Assembly: GCF_022410465.1 (NCBI RefSeq)
Contig: NZ_JAJSON010000025.1
Coordinates: 667,961-731,960 of the forward strand
DNA from: Christiangramia crocea
GTDB taxonomy: Bacteria; Bacteroidota; Bacteroidia; Flavobacteriales; Flavobacteriaceae
Direction: 5' to 3'
Length of the DNA stretch: 64,000 bases
Each line of letters begins with the position of its first letter. Position 1 is the stretch's first letter. The translations under genes and the position numbers were made by a program. Under the pieces are notes generated by a model, which was not told where the DNA came from, ran no database searches, and saw nothing but the letters and a program-made list of their open reading frames with translations. Shown here one piece after another: positions 40,679 to 49,078 of this stretch.

Positions 40679-41923
40679 TTATGTTACAGGATGAAAGAGA
40701 GGCTTTAGATGCTTCTCATATAAATTATAAGTTACATTTTCCTCAATTTTTTCTCGATACTTCATTAATAATAGGTCAAAGTCGCTATTTTCAGCGGCTA
40801 TCTTATAAGCGCAATGTAATAACTGCCGGAAATGAGGATTGTATTCCTTTGAATCAGGTTCATGCCTCAAGGTATCAGCAAAGCTCTTCCCACTTGAAAA
40901 TCCTTCAGGATCTGGCAACTGCCTTTTATCAATAGCAAGGACAGATTTATAATCTGCCGTTAACTCATCGAAACGTTCCAAGGCTTCAGCGTAAAGATTT
41001 TTGGAAAAAACAAATCCTTCCCCACCACTTTCCGAAATACCTATTAACTCCTCCAACCATGTTGTACCTGCAGTTTTTAGATGTAGGCCGGCGTCATGCG
41101 TTTTTATCAGCTTTTGAATTACCGGGTAAATGGACAATTTATCACTCCCGCTATGAACACTTAATTTAAGATTCTCCGGAAGATCGAATTCCTGAACAGC
41201 ATATTTGAGTACCAAAAGATCCTCCTCAAATTCCCTTTCAAACTGAGTAAGATCCCCATTATAATCGACTCCCTTATTAAATTCACCAGTAAATTTAGGG
41301 GCAATTGTATTTACAGGCACATTATAATAAGCCAATGCCGCGAGAATAAAAAAGAGCTCTACAGGAGACTGTGGTTTATCCACCTCATCAATTGAAACTT
41401 CCGTAGAAAACTCTCCATCCTTTTCAGAAGCTATATGCTCATATACTATTCCGGCATTTTTCATCGCCAGTAGAAACATATCGCACATTTCATCCAGGTT
41501 TTCTTCAGTAATCACAAATTCTTCGCTAATTCCCGAAATCCTGAGTTTTCCACGATATTTATCGAAAAACCAAATAAAGCTTTTCTTTTCTTCTAAGGAA
41601 GTTTCTTTTCCTATAAAGTTTGCTACATCTATTGTAAAAAAATCACTTACAGGGAGATATGGATCAACGTTTTCTAAACTGATATGATCTGCATCCACAA
41701 AATAATCTCCTTTATATCCAAGAGATTTTATTGCAGTATCAGCCTCCTCCCGTAAACTCTCAGGTTGAGTCCCTACAGTCTTATGTTCCCTGTCAGATTT
41801 ATTCCATACTGGAACTACTTCTATCCCATCCGTGCGTAACTGTAAAATAGCCCTCAGCTGTGCTATGGCTTCTTTACCGAAACGATCTCCAACTCCAAAA
41901 GAATACTTCCCCAACTTTCTCAT
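40679..41923 (-). CDS. uxaE: Tagaturonate epimerase
   Basis: A 414-residue cytoplasmic protein matching the UxaE family: opening KLGKYSFGVGDRFGKEA, then GDYFVDADHISLENVDPYLP, KLSVHSGSDKLSIYP and HLKTAGTTWLEELIG. UxaE interconverts D-tagaturonate and D-fructuronate, joining the galacturonate and glucuronate branches. It is next to the SDR mannonate oxidoreductase and UxuA, which process fructuronate onward. Recognition rests on remembered family sequence, not on a search; no other family comes close. Confidence 0.88.
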   Translation of the reverse strand: MRKLGKYSFGVGDRFGKEAIAQLRAILQLRTDGIEVVPVWNKSDREHKTVGTQPESLREEADTAIKSLGYKGDYFVDADHISLENVDPYLPVSDFFTIDVANFIGKETSLEEKKSFIWFFDKYRGKLRISGISEEFVITEENLDEMCDMFLLAMKNAGIVYEHIASEKDGEFSTEVSIDEVDKPQSPVELFFILAALAYYNVPVNTIAPKFTGEFNKGVDYNGDLTQFEREFEEDLLVLKYAVQEFDLPENLKLSVHSGSDKLSIYPVIQKLIKTHDAGLHLKTAGTTWLEELIGISESGGEGFVFSKNLYAEALERFDELTADYKSVLAIDKRQLPDPEGFSSGKSFADTLRHEPDSKEYNPHFRQLLHCAYKIAAENSDFDLLLMKYREKIEENVTYNLYEKHLKPLFHPVT

Positions 41924-41932
41924 AATATTTTT

Positions 41933-42739
41933 TTAGACCCCACTAAAAGCACCAAAGCCTCCATCAACCGGTACCACAACCCCGGTAACAAAAGATGATT
42001 CTTCACTGGCCAACCAGTTTGTCACTCCCTGTAACTCTTCGGCTTTACCAAAACGTTTCATAGGGGTTTGATTTATTATAGTCTCCCCCCGGGCCGTTAG
42101 GCTGCCGTCATCATTAAGCAGTAGGCTCCTGTTCTGTTCTCCAATAAAAAAGCCCGGAGCTATGGCATTTACTCTTATTCCATCACCATATTTTTGCGCC
42201 ATTTCCACGGCCAGCCATTTAGTGAAATTATCTATAGCTGCTTTGGCAGCAGAATATCCCATCACTCTTGTTAACGCTCGCTGGGCAGCCATAGAAGAGA
42301 TGTTAATTATACTACCCTTCTTTTTTTCCACCATTCCTTTTCCAAAGATCAATGAAGGAAGCACACTCCCTTTAAGATTTAACTGACTTACCTTATCAAA
42401 ATCGTCAAGGTTAAGATCAAAAATACTCTGCTCCGGAGTGATGGTAGCACCTTTCATATTTCCTCCGGCGGCATTTACAAGAATGTCTACCTTTCCATAT
42501 TTCTTCTCTATACTTTCCCGGGCCGAAATAATACTATCTTTATCGAGCACATCAGCCACCAAAGAAATAGCTTCTCCTCCATTAGCATTAATTTCCTCAA
42601 CCCTTTCCCTGACTGTATCTTCACTCCTGCCAAGAATACCTACTTTTACACCTTTTTTAGCCAGACCCATAGCGATCGCACCTCCAAGAACTCCATTTCC
42701 ACCTGTAATTACTGCAACTTTATCCTTTAAACCAATCAT
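41933..42739 (-). CDS. uxuB: SDR-family D-mannonate oxidoreductase (fructuronate reductase)
   Basis: A 268-residue short-chain dehydrogenase: Rossmann start VAVITGGNGVLGGAIA, NAAGGNMKGA, catalytic Ser in NISSMAAQ, and Tyr/Lys in YSAAKAAIDNF. APGFFIGEQNRSLLL is a stretch I associate with SDR-type mannonate oxidoreductases, which reduce fructuronate to mannonate and are unrelated to the long UxuB enzymes. Setting between uxaE and uxuA agrees. A KduD-type ketouronate reductase is the alternative, which would fit kdgF nearby. Confidence 0.82.
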   Translation of the reverse strand: MIGLKDKVAVITGGNGVLGGAIAMGLAKKGVKVGILGRSEDTVRERVEEINANGGEAISLVADVLDKDSIISARESIEKKYGKVDILVNAAGGNMKGATITPEQSIFDLNLDDFDKVSQLNLKGSVLPSLIFGKGMVEKKKGSIINISSMAAQRALTRVMGYSAAKAAIDNFTKWLAVEMAQKYGDGIRVNAIAPGFFIGEQNRSLLLNDDGSLTARGETIINQTPMKRFGKAEELQGVTNWLASEESSFVTGVVVPVDGGFGAFSGV

Positions 42740-42749
42740 TCTGTAATTT

Positions 42750-43949
42750 TTAAATTATTTCCGAAGTATTTATAATTCCGTATTCAAGTCCGCGCAATTC
42801 TGCCAGTCCTCTTAATCTTCCAATGGCCGAATAGCCAGGATAATAAGATTTTTGCTGATCATCCAGCATCTCATGCCCATGATCTGGCCTCATTGGGAGT
42901 ACCCTTCCTTTCTTTTCCTTCTGGCATTCATAAAATGTACGGACAAGCTTATACATTCCCGCACTTCCCTCCAAATGATTTGCTTCATAAAATAAAGAAG
43001 ATTCTTTCCGTTGAACCGATCTTAAATGGACGAAATGAATACGCTCATACCAGGTTTGTATAATTTCAGGAAGATTATTATCTGCTGAAGCTCCCAGGCT
43101 GCCACTACAAAATGTGATACCGTTAGCCTTTTGGGGGACTTTGCTAAAAATATACTCCAGGTCTGAGGCTTTGCTCACTACTCTGGGCAACCCTAATACC
43201 GGCCATGGCGGATCGTCTGGATGAATAGCCATTTTAACCCCAGCCTGTTCTGCTACAGGAATAACCTGCTCAAGAAAATATACCAGATTGTCCCGCAGTT
43301 GATCAGCTGAAATACCAACATAATTCTGGAGCCCTTTGCTAAGCTTTTCCAGAGTAAATCCTTCCTTATCTCCCGGCAGTGCCATTAGCAAACTTTGCTT
43401 CAGTAGTTCTAATTCATCCTCATTCATTCGGGAATGTTTTTCCCGGGCATTTTTCACCATCTTTTTATCATAATCTTCTTCTGCATTTTTCCTTTCCAGA
43501 ATAAAAATGTCAAAGATTATCAGATCCTCCAGGTTATGAAGCAGGGCCGTGCTGCCATCCTCCAGCTGATATTTCACATTGGTACGAAGCCAGTCCAGAA
43601 CCGGCATAAAATTATAGCAAATACGGGTAACCCCACATTTTCCCAGATTTTTCAGACTCTGCTTATAATTCTCTATAAGTTCATCCCGATCAGGTTTTCC
43701 CTGCTTAATATGTTCATGTACAGGCAGGCTTTCCACAACGTTCCAATGAAGGGGAAAAGGATATTGTTCATTACTATCCTCCAACAGTCGTATGCGATCA
43801 TTTATCTCCTCAACACTCCACACATCCCCTACTGGAATATGGTGTAAGGCTGTTACAATACCATTGGCCCCCGCCTGTTTTACAGCAGTTAATGATACCG
43901 GGTCATCTGGTCCATACCATCTCCAGCTTTGTTCAAAAATTTTTTTCAT
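42750..43949 (-). CDS. uxuA: Mannonate dehydratase
   Basis: A 399-residue UxuA: QSWRWYGPDDPVSLTAVKQA at the start, GANGIVTALHHIPVGDVWS, metal ligands in MAIHPDDPPWP and in the FCSGSLGAS region, and MRPDHGHEMLDD near the end. The length is normal. It dehydrates D-mannonate to 2-keto-3-deoxy-D-gluconate. It lies 10 bases upstream of the SDR gene in the same unit. Confidence 0.97.
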   Translation of the reverse strand: MKKIFEQSWRWYGPDDPVSLTAVKQAGANGIVTALHHIPVGDVWSVEEINDRIRLLEDSNEQYPFPLHWNVVESLPVHEHIKQGKPDRDELIENYKQSLKNLGKCGVTRICYNFMPVLDWLRTNVKYQLEDGSTALLHNLEDLIIFDIFILERKNAEEDYDKKMVKNAREKHSRMNEDELELLKQSLLMALPGDKEGFTLEKLSKGLQNYVGISADQLRDNLVYFLEQVIPVAEQAGVKMAIHPDDPPWPVLGLPRVVSKASDLEYIFSKVPQKANGITFCSGSLGASADNNLPEIIQTWYERIHFVHLRSVQRKESSLFYEANHLEGSAGMYKLVRTFYECQKEKKGRVLPMRPDHGHEMLDDQQKSYYPGYSAIGRLRGLAELRGLEYGIINTSEII

Positions 43950-44057
43950 AATTGATTGATCATCTATCTAATAAAAACCTTAAGTTACTAATAATTTAGT
44001 TCTCCTGTTTGGCCAATAGCAGAACGGGGAAATCATAATCCATTGAACTTTATTTCT

Positions 44058-44399
44058 TCAGCTTTCCAAAAAATCTTCTCTAACCGGACTGAAAACATCG
44101 ACTAAAATTCCCGCTTCAAGACATTCTGCTCCATGTTTTAAATTTGGATTTACAAAGAATCCATCTCCGGTTTCAAGAATTTCACTCTTTCCATTGATGG
44201 TGATCTTAAACTTACCAGCAGCAACATATGAAGCCTGAGTATGAAAATGATCATGTACATAACCTATTGAACCTTTTTCGAATTTTACCTTTACCATCAT
44301 CATTTGGGTATTATGGCCAGTGACCTGACGGCTGATTCCCTCTCCAACCTTTTGCCAGTCGTTTTCATCTTCTTTAAAATATGTTTTCCCCTGTATCAT
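44058..44399 (-). CDS. kdgF: KdgF-like cupin, unsaturated uronate linearising protein
   Basis: A 113-residue single-domain cupin with metal-binding histidines in GYVHDHFHTQASYVAAGKF and the second motif FFVNPNLKHGAECLEAG. It matches the KdgF type, which opens 4,5-unsaturated galacturonate released by pectate lyases to the linear ketouronate. Neighbours support this: a PL10 lyase lies upstream and uronate enzymes downstream. A 108-base gap separates it from uxuA. Confidence 0.88.
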   Translation of the reverse strand: MIQGKTYFKEDENDWQKVGEGISRQVTGHNTQMMMVKVKFEKGSIGYVHDHFHTQASYVAAGKFKITINGKSEILETGDGFFVNPNLKHGAECLEAGILVDVFSPVREDFLES

Positions 44400-44462
44400 T
44401 TTCTATTTTCCTTTTACTTATTGCAAACTGGGATCTAAACCAGGTTCAGGCCCCCGTCAGTT

Positions 44463-45557
44463 TTAATGCTTATTTTCCCATTCAGGATATTTCCGGTTTA
44501 AGAGATCTTCAGCATAATTATCTATATAATTATAGCCTACCCTTCTCTCCCTTTCAATCTCATCTAAATGATATTTTATCTTTCCATCCCGTCCCACGAA
44601 AATGGGTCGGCCGGTTTCAATCTCATTGAATCTTCCCCAAAGCGGTCCCCCGGTAGAATCCCTGACTACAATCCTGTCCTTACCTTCCGGAGCATCAGGA
44701 TCATCGATCCACATAACTTTCTGACCCATCACCTTATTTTCTTGGAACCATTTTACAGCACTTCGAATACTGCGTTTCACATCCTCCGAAGGATCTTCTA
44801 TTTTTAAAAGATATTCTACAATACCAACACTTTCACTGCCGCTTAAAGAAGGTAGCTCATAAGCCCGGGCTTTGGCCGGGCTCAGGTCATCCTTATCGTG
44901 TTGCGCACACCAGATAGTGAGTTCCCCGTCAACTTTTACCTGGGTTTTTAATATAATTTCCAACCCCTTATCAATTGCATTTTGAGCCTTTTGGATCCTT
45001 ATTTTATCTACAAATGAATAAGTAGACTTTTGTTTCGCAATATCCCGTAACAGATTCATTACTCCCATCATGGCCCCATCATTAAATGTGATATGTTCAT
45101 AATATCCTTTCCTGATAGGGTAGAACTGAGGCCATCCGCCATTCTCGTATTGTGCTTCGAATAAAAAATCCATTCCCTGAAGAAAGGCATCTTTATATTT
45201 TTTGTCTCCTGTAGCATTATATACCCTTGCAAGAAACCTTAGCTGAGTATGGGTCGCTCCGTTATCGATAGTGGTTCCTATCTCCTGGGATTTTTCTATT
45301 TCAATCTCCTTTATTTCCGCTTCGGAAAGCTCTCTGGCCATATTAATGTTCTTAAGCCAGCCTCCATTATTGTGCTGATAAAGCAATACGTTATCTGCAA
45401 TATCCCTGGCTTCCTCGCTGGTGTACCATTCTCTGGATCTATGTTGAATTTCCCGCCAGCTTGGCTTTTCAGTTATTTGAGCATCCAATTTCCCTACTGA
45501 TATTATCAGAAGGATCATAAATAGCACCCCGGTATATTTTAGATAACTACTCTTCAT
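44463..45557 (-). CDS. PL10 pectate lyase
   Basis: A 364-residue exported lyase (signal peptide ending GKLDAQ) of the (alpha/alpha)3 PL10 type: LLYQHNNGGWLKNINMAREL, NGATHTQLRFLARVY, ENGGWPQFYPIRKGYYEHI, and RAYELPSLSGSESVGIV with the catalytic-site Arg. It cleaves polygalacturonate by beta-elimination, giving 4,5-unsaturated products for GH105 and KdgF. No binding module is attached, in contrast to many PL10 enzymes. It is in line with the CE12 gene upstream (15-base gap). Confidence 0.93.
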   Translation of the reverse strand: MKSSYLKYTGVLFMILLIISVGKLDAQITEKPSWREIQHRSREWYTSEEARDIADNVLLYQHNNGGWLKNINMARELSEAEIKEIEIEKSQEIGTTIDNGATHTQLRFLARVYNATGDKKYKDAFLQGMDFLFEAQYENGGWPQFYPIRKGYYEHITFNDGAMMGVMNLLRDIAKQKSTYSFVDKIRIQKAQNAIDKGLEIILKTQVKVDGELTIWCAQHDKDDLSPAKARAYELPSLSGSESVGIVEYLLKIEDPSEDVKRSIRSAVKWFQENKVMGQKVMWIDDPDAPEGKDRIVVRDSTGGPLWGRFNEIETGRPIFVGRDGKIKYHLDEIERERRVGYNYIDNYAEDLLNRKYPEWENKH

Positions 45558-45572
45558 CGTCCTTTATATTTT

Positions 45573-46346
45573 TTAGTCCTTTTGAAGCAGATCCTCTTTT
45601 AATACTCCAGTTTTTATATACTTCTTAAGTTTAAGATCTTTTCTATAGATTTCCTGAAGTACGAGACTTGCAACCAGGGTCGCCCCTTTTTCAGATAAGT
45701 GAGTATCATCCTGCATTCCTTCCGGTTCATAATTATCCTCGCCGGGTTCAAGATGAAGATGTAGTTTTTTAGAATCCTCAGGTCCGTATGCCGTTTCAAG
45801 TTGTTCTGTTAATAACTGCATATCTATGAATGGGACGTCCATATGTTCAGCAACCATTCTCGTAACCAGAGGATATTCCCCATGAGTATTGACCAAAACG
45901 CCGGATTCATTAAAATTACGGCGTACTATCGAACTAAGTAAAATGGGATTAGCTCCTTTTTCCCTGGTTTCCTTAACGAATTTTTCAAGATTGGCCCTGT
46001 ACTGAGTAAAGGGGTTGGTATATCTTTCCGGATCCTGAATTTTCTGATCGTTATGACCGAACTGGATAAAAACAAAATCTCCCGGCTGTAGCTTATTTTT
46101 AACCTTTTCCCATCGCCCCTCAGAAATAAAACTTCTTGTACTACGGCCATTCACCGCATGATTTTCTATATTAATCTTTGAAGTCATTAGTTCAGGGAGC
46201 ATCTGGCCCCAGCCATGTTCGGGATTCCTGTCGGGATCTTTTTTATCAGACATGGTGGAATCACCAATTAAATAAAGCGTGGGTTTAATCTGAGCAGAAA
46301 TAGTGAACGACAAAAATATAAGACTGTAGATAAATATATTTTTCAT
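45573..46346 (-). CDS. CE12 rhamnogalacturonan acetylesterase (SGNH hydrolase), copy 1
   Basis: An exported SGNH esterase of about 257 residues: block I Ser in LIGDSTMSDK, block II Gly in AVNGRSTRSF, block III Asn in QFGHNDQK, and block V Asp/His in DDTHLSEKGA. The start giving MKNIFIYS leaves a 1-base gap to the upstream stop; an ATG nine bases earlier would overlap that stop. It removes acetyl groups from rhamnogalacturonan or other pectin. A second CE12 gene lies at 48264-49070. Confidence 0.9.
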   Translation of the reverse strand: MKNIFIYSLIFLSFTISAQIKPTLYLIGDSTMSDKKDPDRNPEHGWGQMLPELMTSKINIENHAVNGRSTRSFISEGRWEKVKNKLQPGDFVFIQFGHNDQKIQDPERYTNPFTQYRANLEKFVKETREKGANPILLSSIVRRNFNESGVLVNTHGEYPLVTRMVAEHMDVPFIDMQLLTEQLETAYGPEDSKKLHLHLEPGEDNYEPEGMQDDTHLSEKGATLVASLVLQEIYRKDLKLKKYIKTGVLKEDLLQKD

Positions 46347-46347
46347 A

Positions 46348-48267
46348 TCAATCATTTTGATTTATAGCCTTGGAAGCCCAGTACCAGTCTTTGGTATTCC
46401 TAAAAATATTTTCGAGAGTATATTCTTTTGCTTCCTCTTTAGAAAGCTGATACGACCATTCTACCCGCGTTTCCGGTGAAGCTCCCTCACCTTTGCTATT
46501 GTATTCAGCATAATAGGTGGTTTCCTCCTTATTGGGGAACATTTTATCCCCTGTCCATGGATCCCAACCTTCAGGCACGATATGAGACCCCAATTCAGTA
46601 TTAATGAAAACGGTTTGAGCATAAGGCCTCCACGGACGTCCCAGGTAAACCTCATCCACATCTTCAGCAGCGGTAAGTTTACAATCGATAAAGACATAAC
46701 CGAATTGCTGGTTTTGAGGAGTGGCTGCCGCGGTCACATAAGAATTACGCAGACTTTTGATAGTACAATTCTTAAAAACCGCCGTAGCTTCACCGAAAAT
46801 AAAATCGGTAGTTCCTTCAATATAACAATTGAGATATAGTTGCCGGCTTCCTTCGGTTGCAGTATAAATGGTATCCTGGCAGCCCAGAATATTAGAGTTC
46901 TTTATTACAAACCGATCTCCTTCCACATGTAAAGCCACTGCCTGCCCTTCACCGCAGGAAGAATTTTTAATGCTTAGATTTTGAATTTGGATATCGTCTC
47001 CCCGTACCAGAACAGTATATGAAGTGAAAGTGGAAAGCTTTTTTCCTGTCACCGAATCTATCTTTCCGGAATAATCATCATTGGTAATGATCGTATTTTC
47101 CTGGCTCTCCCCTATCAAAGTAAGCTGATGTTTCCAGGAAGGGATCTCCAGTTTCTCGCTATAAGTTCCATTCTTAATATGAATCTTCACTTCTCCCGGA
47201 CCCAGATCACGTGTAGAATTTATCGCTTCCTGGATGTTAGAATAATCTCCCGACCCATCCTGAGCCACAGTGATTTCACGATAAGTTTCTCTGGCTGAAG
47301 AAGAATCCTTGAAAACCTTATCCAGGAAATTTACTGTAAGATCGAGAGTTCTTTCAAACCATGGATGCATCAACCAGAAAGAATGTGGTGAATTCTCCAG
47401 GGTATGAACCTCGTAATAAATACCATTTTCAGATAATATTTCAGTCATATCGTCCCTTCCCGCATGAAAGCGGGGATAGGAACTGTTGATAAACAATGTA
47501 GGCGGAGTTTCAGCATCCACATATTCCAATGGGGAAGCTTCTACCCAGCTTTCTAATTTCTCGGCTTTAGATCCTCCCAACCAGGTGGCCGCCATCCAGC
47601 CTTCCTCGGCCTCAGGATGAACGAAAGAAACGACTCCGTCTACATTTATGATCGCCTGGACCTCATCTGAAATTTCTTCATTCTCGGTTTCATAAATTTC
47701 GTAATCGGGTGTTACCCCAAGGAGGGTCGCCAGTTGTGCTCCAGCAGATGCTCCCAGCACTGCAATTTTATCTCTATTTATCTGGAAATCTTCGGCATTT
47801 TCACGCATCCATTTTACAGCCTCTTTTAAATCTAAAACTCCAGCGGGATAGGTAGCTTCAGTTCCCAACCTGTAAGAAGCTGTCACTGCGGTATAACCAT
47901 TCATGGCCAGGTGCTGGGCCATCGCGCGTTCGTTTTCCTTACTTCCGGTAAGCCAGCCTCCACCGTGGATCAGCAATACTGCCGGATATTTCCTGTTGTC
48001 ACCGTTATTCGGAATATAGACATCGGCTTTGATTTCCCTCTCACCGATCTTTTTATATACCAGGTCTTCCTTCGCAAGTATATTATCCGATTTTAATGGT
48101 TCTACAGGTCTGATAAAAGGATAATCCTTTTTAAGTTTTTCATAGGTTCCGGCAACGGTATATGGTTTTATTTCATGTTCCTGCGCCTGAATTTTCAAAA
48201 TGAAACAGACAAGAAACGTTAGAAATAATATAGACTTGTTCAGGTTCATATTTAATTTAATATTCAT
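46348..48267 (-). CDS. Alpha/beta-hydrolase esterase fused to CE8 pectin methylesterase
   Basis: A 639-residue exported fusion. Domain 1 (about 60-320): alpha/beta-hydrolase with oxyanion loop HGGGW (101-105), nucleophile Ser174 in LGASAGAQLA, and His295 in SPHSFW, like acetyl-xylan or feruloyl-type esterases. Domain 2 (about 330-639): CE8 beta-helix with Gln442, Gln464-Asp465 in GCQDTIY, Asp488 in DFIFGEA, and GRPWR. One polypeptide can therefore remove two ester types from pectin. The start overlaps the upstream CE12 stop by 4 bases (ATGA); an internal ATG 18 bases in is possible. Confidence 0.92.
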   Translation of the reverse strand: MNIKLNMNLNKSILFLTFLVCFILKIQAQEHEIKPYTVAGTYEKLKKDYPFIRPVEPLKSDNILAKEDLVYKKIGEREIKADVYIPNNGDNRKYPAVLLIHGGGWLTGSKENERAMAQHLAMNGYTAVTASYRLGTEATYPAGVLDLKEAVKWMRENAEDFQINRDKIAVLGASAGAQLATLLGVTPDYEIYETENEEISDEVQAIINVDGVVSFVHPEAEEGWMAATWLGGSKAEKLESWVEASPLEYVDAETPPTLFINSSYPRFHAGRDDMTEILSENGIYYEVHTLENSPHSFWLMHPWFERTLDLTVNFLDKVFKDSSSARETYREITVAQDGSGDYSNIQEAINSTRDLGPGEVKIHIKNGTYSEKLEIPSWKHQLTLIGESQENTIITNDDYSGKIDSVTGKKLSTFTSYTVLVRGDDIQIQNLSIKNSSCGEGQAVALHVEGDRFVIKNSNILGCQDTIYTATEGSRQLYLNCYIEGTTDFIFGEATAVFKNCTIKSLRNSYVTAAATPQNQQFGYVFIDCKLTAAEDVDEVYLGRPWRPYAQTVFINTELGSHIVPEGWDPWTGDKMFPNKEETTYYAEYNSKGEGASPETRVEWSYQLSKEEAKEYTLENIFRNTKDWYWASKAINQND

Positions 48268-49070
48268 TCTTTCTCTATTATTTTAAGCTCCTTCATTCCA
48301 TCAAAAACGAGCTGAGCCACAGCCTTTGCCCCTGCTGGCTGAAAATGGGTATTATCATCCTGTCCTTCAGGATAGGCTTCATATTTTCCCGGCGGCAGAT
48401 TCATAAAGTAATTTTTACTTACATAATCCTTTCCTTTTTGAGAGAAGTAATCCATAGAACGCTGGTTAAGGTCAATCAACATTACTTTCATTTCTTCAGC
48501 CACATCTTTTGCAGCCTGGTCATATTGTCCATGCACATTTTGAAGATGACCATCTTTCCAGGGATAATTCCTCGCCACTGGGGTAAGGATTACAGGAACA
48601 GCTCCTTTCTGCCTGGTTTGATCCACAAAGAGCCTTAGGAATTCTTTATAACCTTCAATATTCACATAACGCTCTGTCTTGCGTTCCGAAGCATCATTAT
48701 GCCCAAACTGCATCAAAACCAGGTCATCTTCTTTCAGAATCTCAAAAACCGATCGCCAACGGCCTTCCTGGAAAAAGGTACGGGTACTACGCCCGCCTCT
48801 GGCTCTGTCGTCCACTACCACTCTATCCGCCTTGATCAATCCTCTAACTTTAGGTAAACTGTCTGAAGCCATAAACTGCTGAAAAACCTGTCCCCAACCC
48901 ATTACCGGATACCGGGTATTCATATAATCCTTTCCGGGGTCATAATCGCCGGAATAGTCGGCCATTGTCGAATCACCGATCAGATATACGGTTACAGGTT
49001 CCTGCTGGGATGTATATGCTAATAAGCCCAGGGCTAAAAAAGAAAGTATTGCAATTGTCCTTTTCATCAT
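48264..49070 (-). CDS. CE12 rhamnogalacturonan acetylesterase (SGNH hydrolase), copy 2
   Basis: A 268-residue exported SGNH esterase: VYLIGDSTMADYSG, ARGGRSTRTFFQEGRW, LMQFGHNDASERK, and catalytic DDNTHFQPAGA. Same family as the copy at 45573-46346 but clearly diverged, with a longer segment before block II. It probably deacetylates a different pectic position. Coupled to the esterase-CE8 fusion by a 4-base overlap and 8 bases behind the GH28-PL9 gene. Confidence 0.9.
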   Translation of the reverse strand: MMKRTIAILSFLALGLLAYTSQQEPVTVYLIGDSTMADYSGDYDPGKDYMNTRYPVMGWGQVFQQFMASDSLPKVRGLIKADRVVVDDRARGGRSTRTFFQEGRWRSVFEILKEDDLVLMQFGHNDASERKTERYVNIEGYKEFLRLFVDQTRQKGAVPVILTPVARNYPWKDGHLQNVHGQYDQAAKDVAEEMKVMLIDLNQRSMDYFSQKGKDYVSKNYFMNLPPGKYEAYPEGQDDNTHFQPAGAKAVAQLVFDGMKELKIIEKE

Positions 49071-49078
49071 GTTTATAT

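Noticed and set aside
41933..42739. KduD assignment for the SDR gene
   Set aside because: The NAAGGNMKGA and FIGEQNRSLLL stretches and the place between uxaE and uxuA favour mannonate oxidoreductase; KduD is kept only as an alternative.
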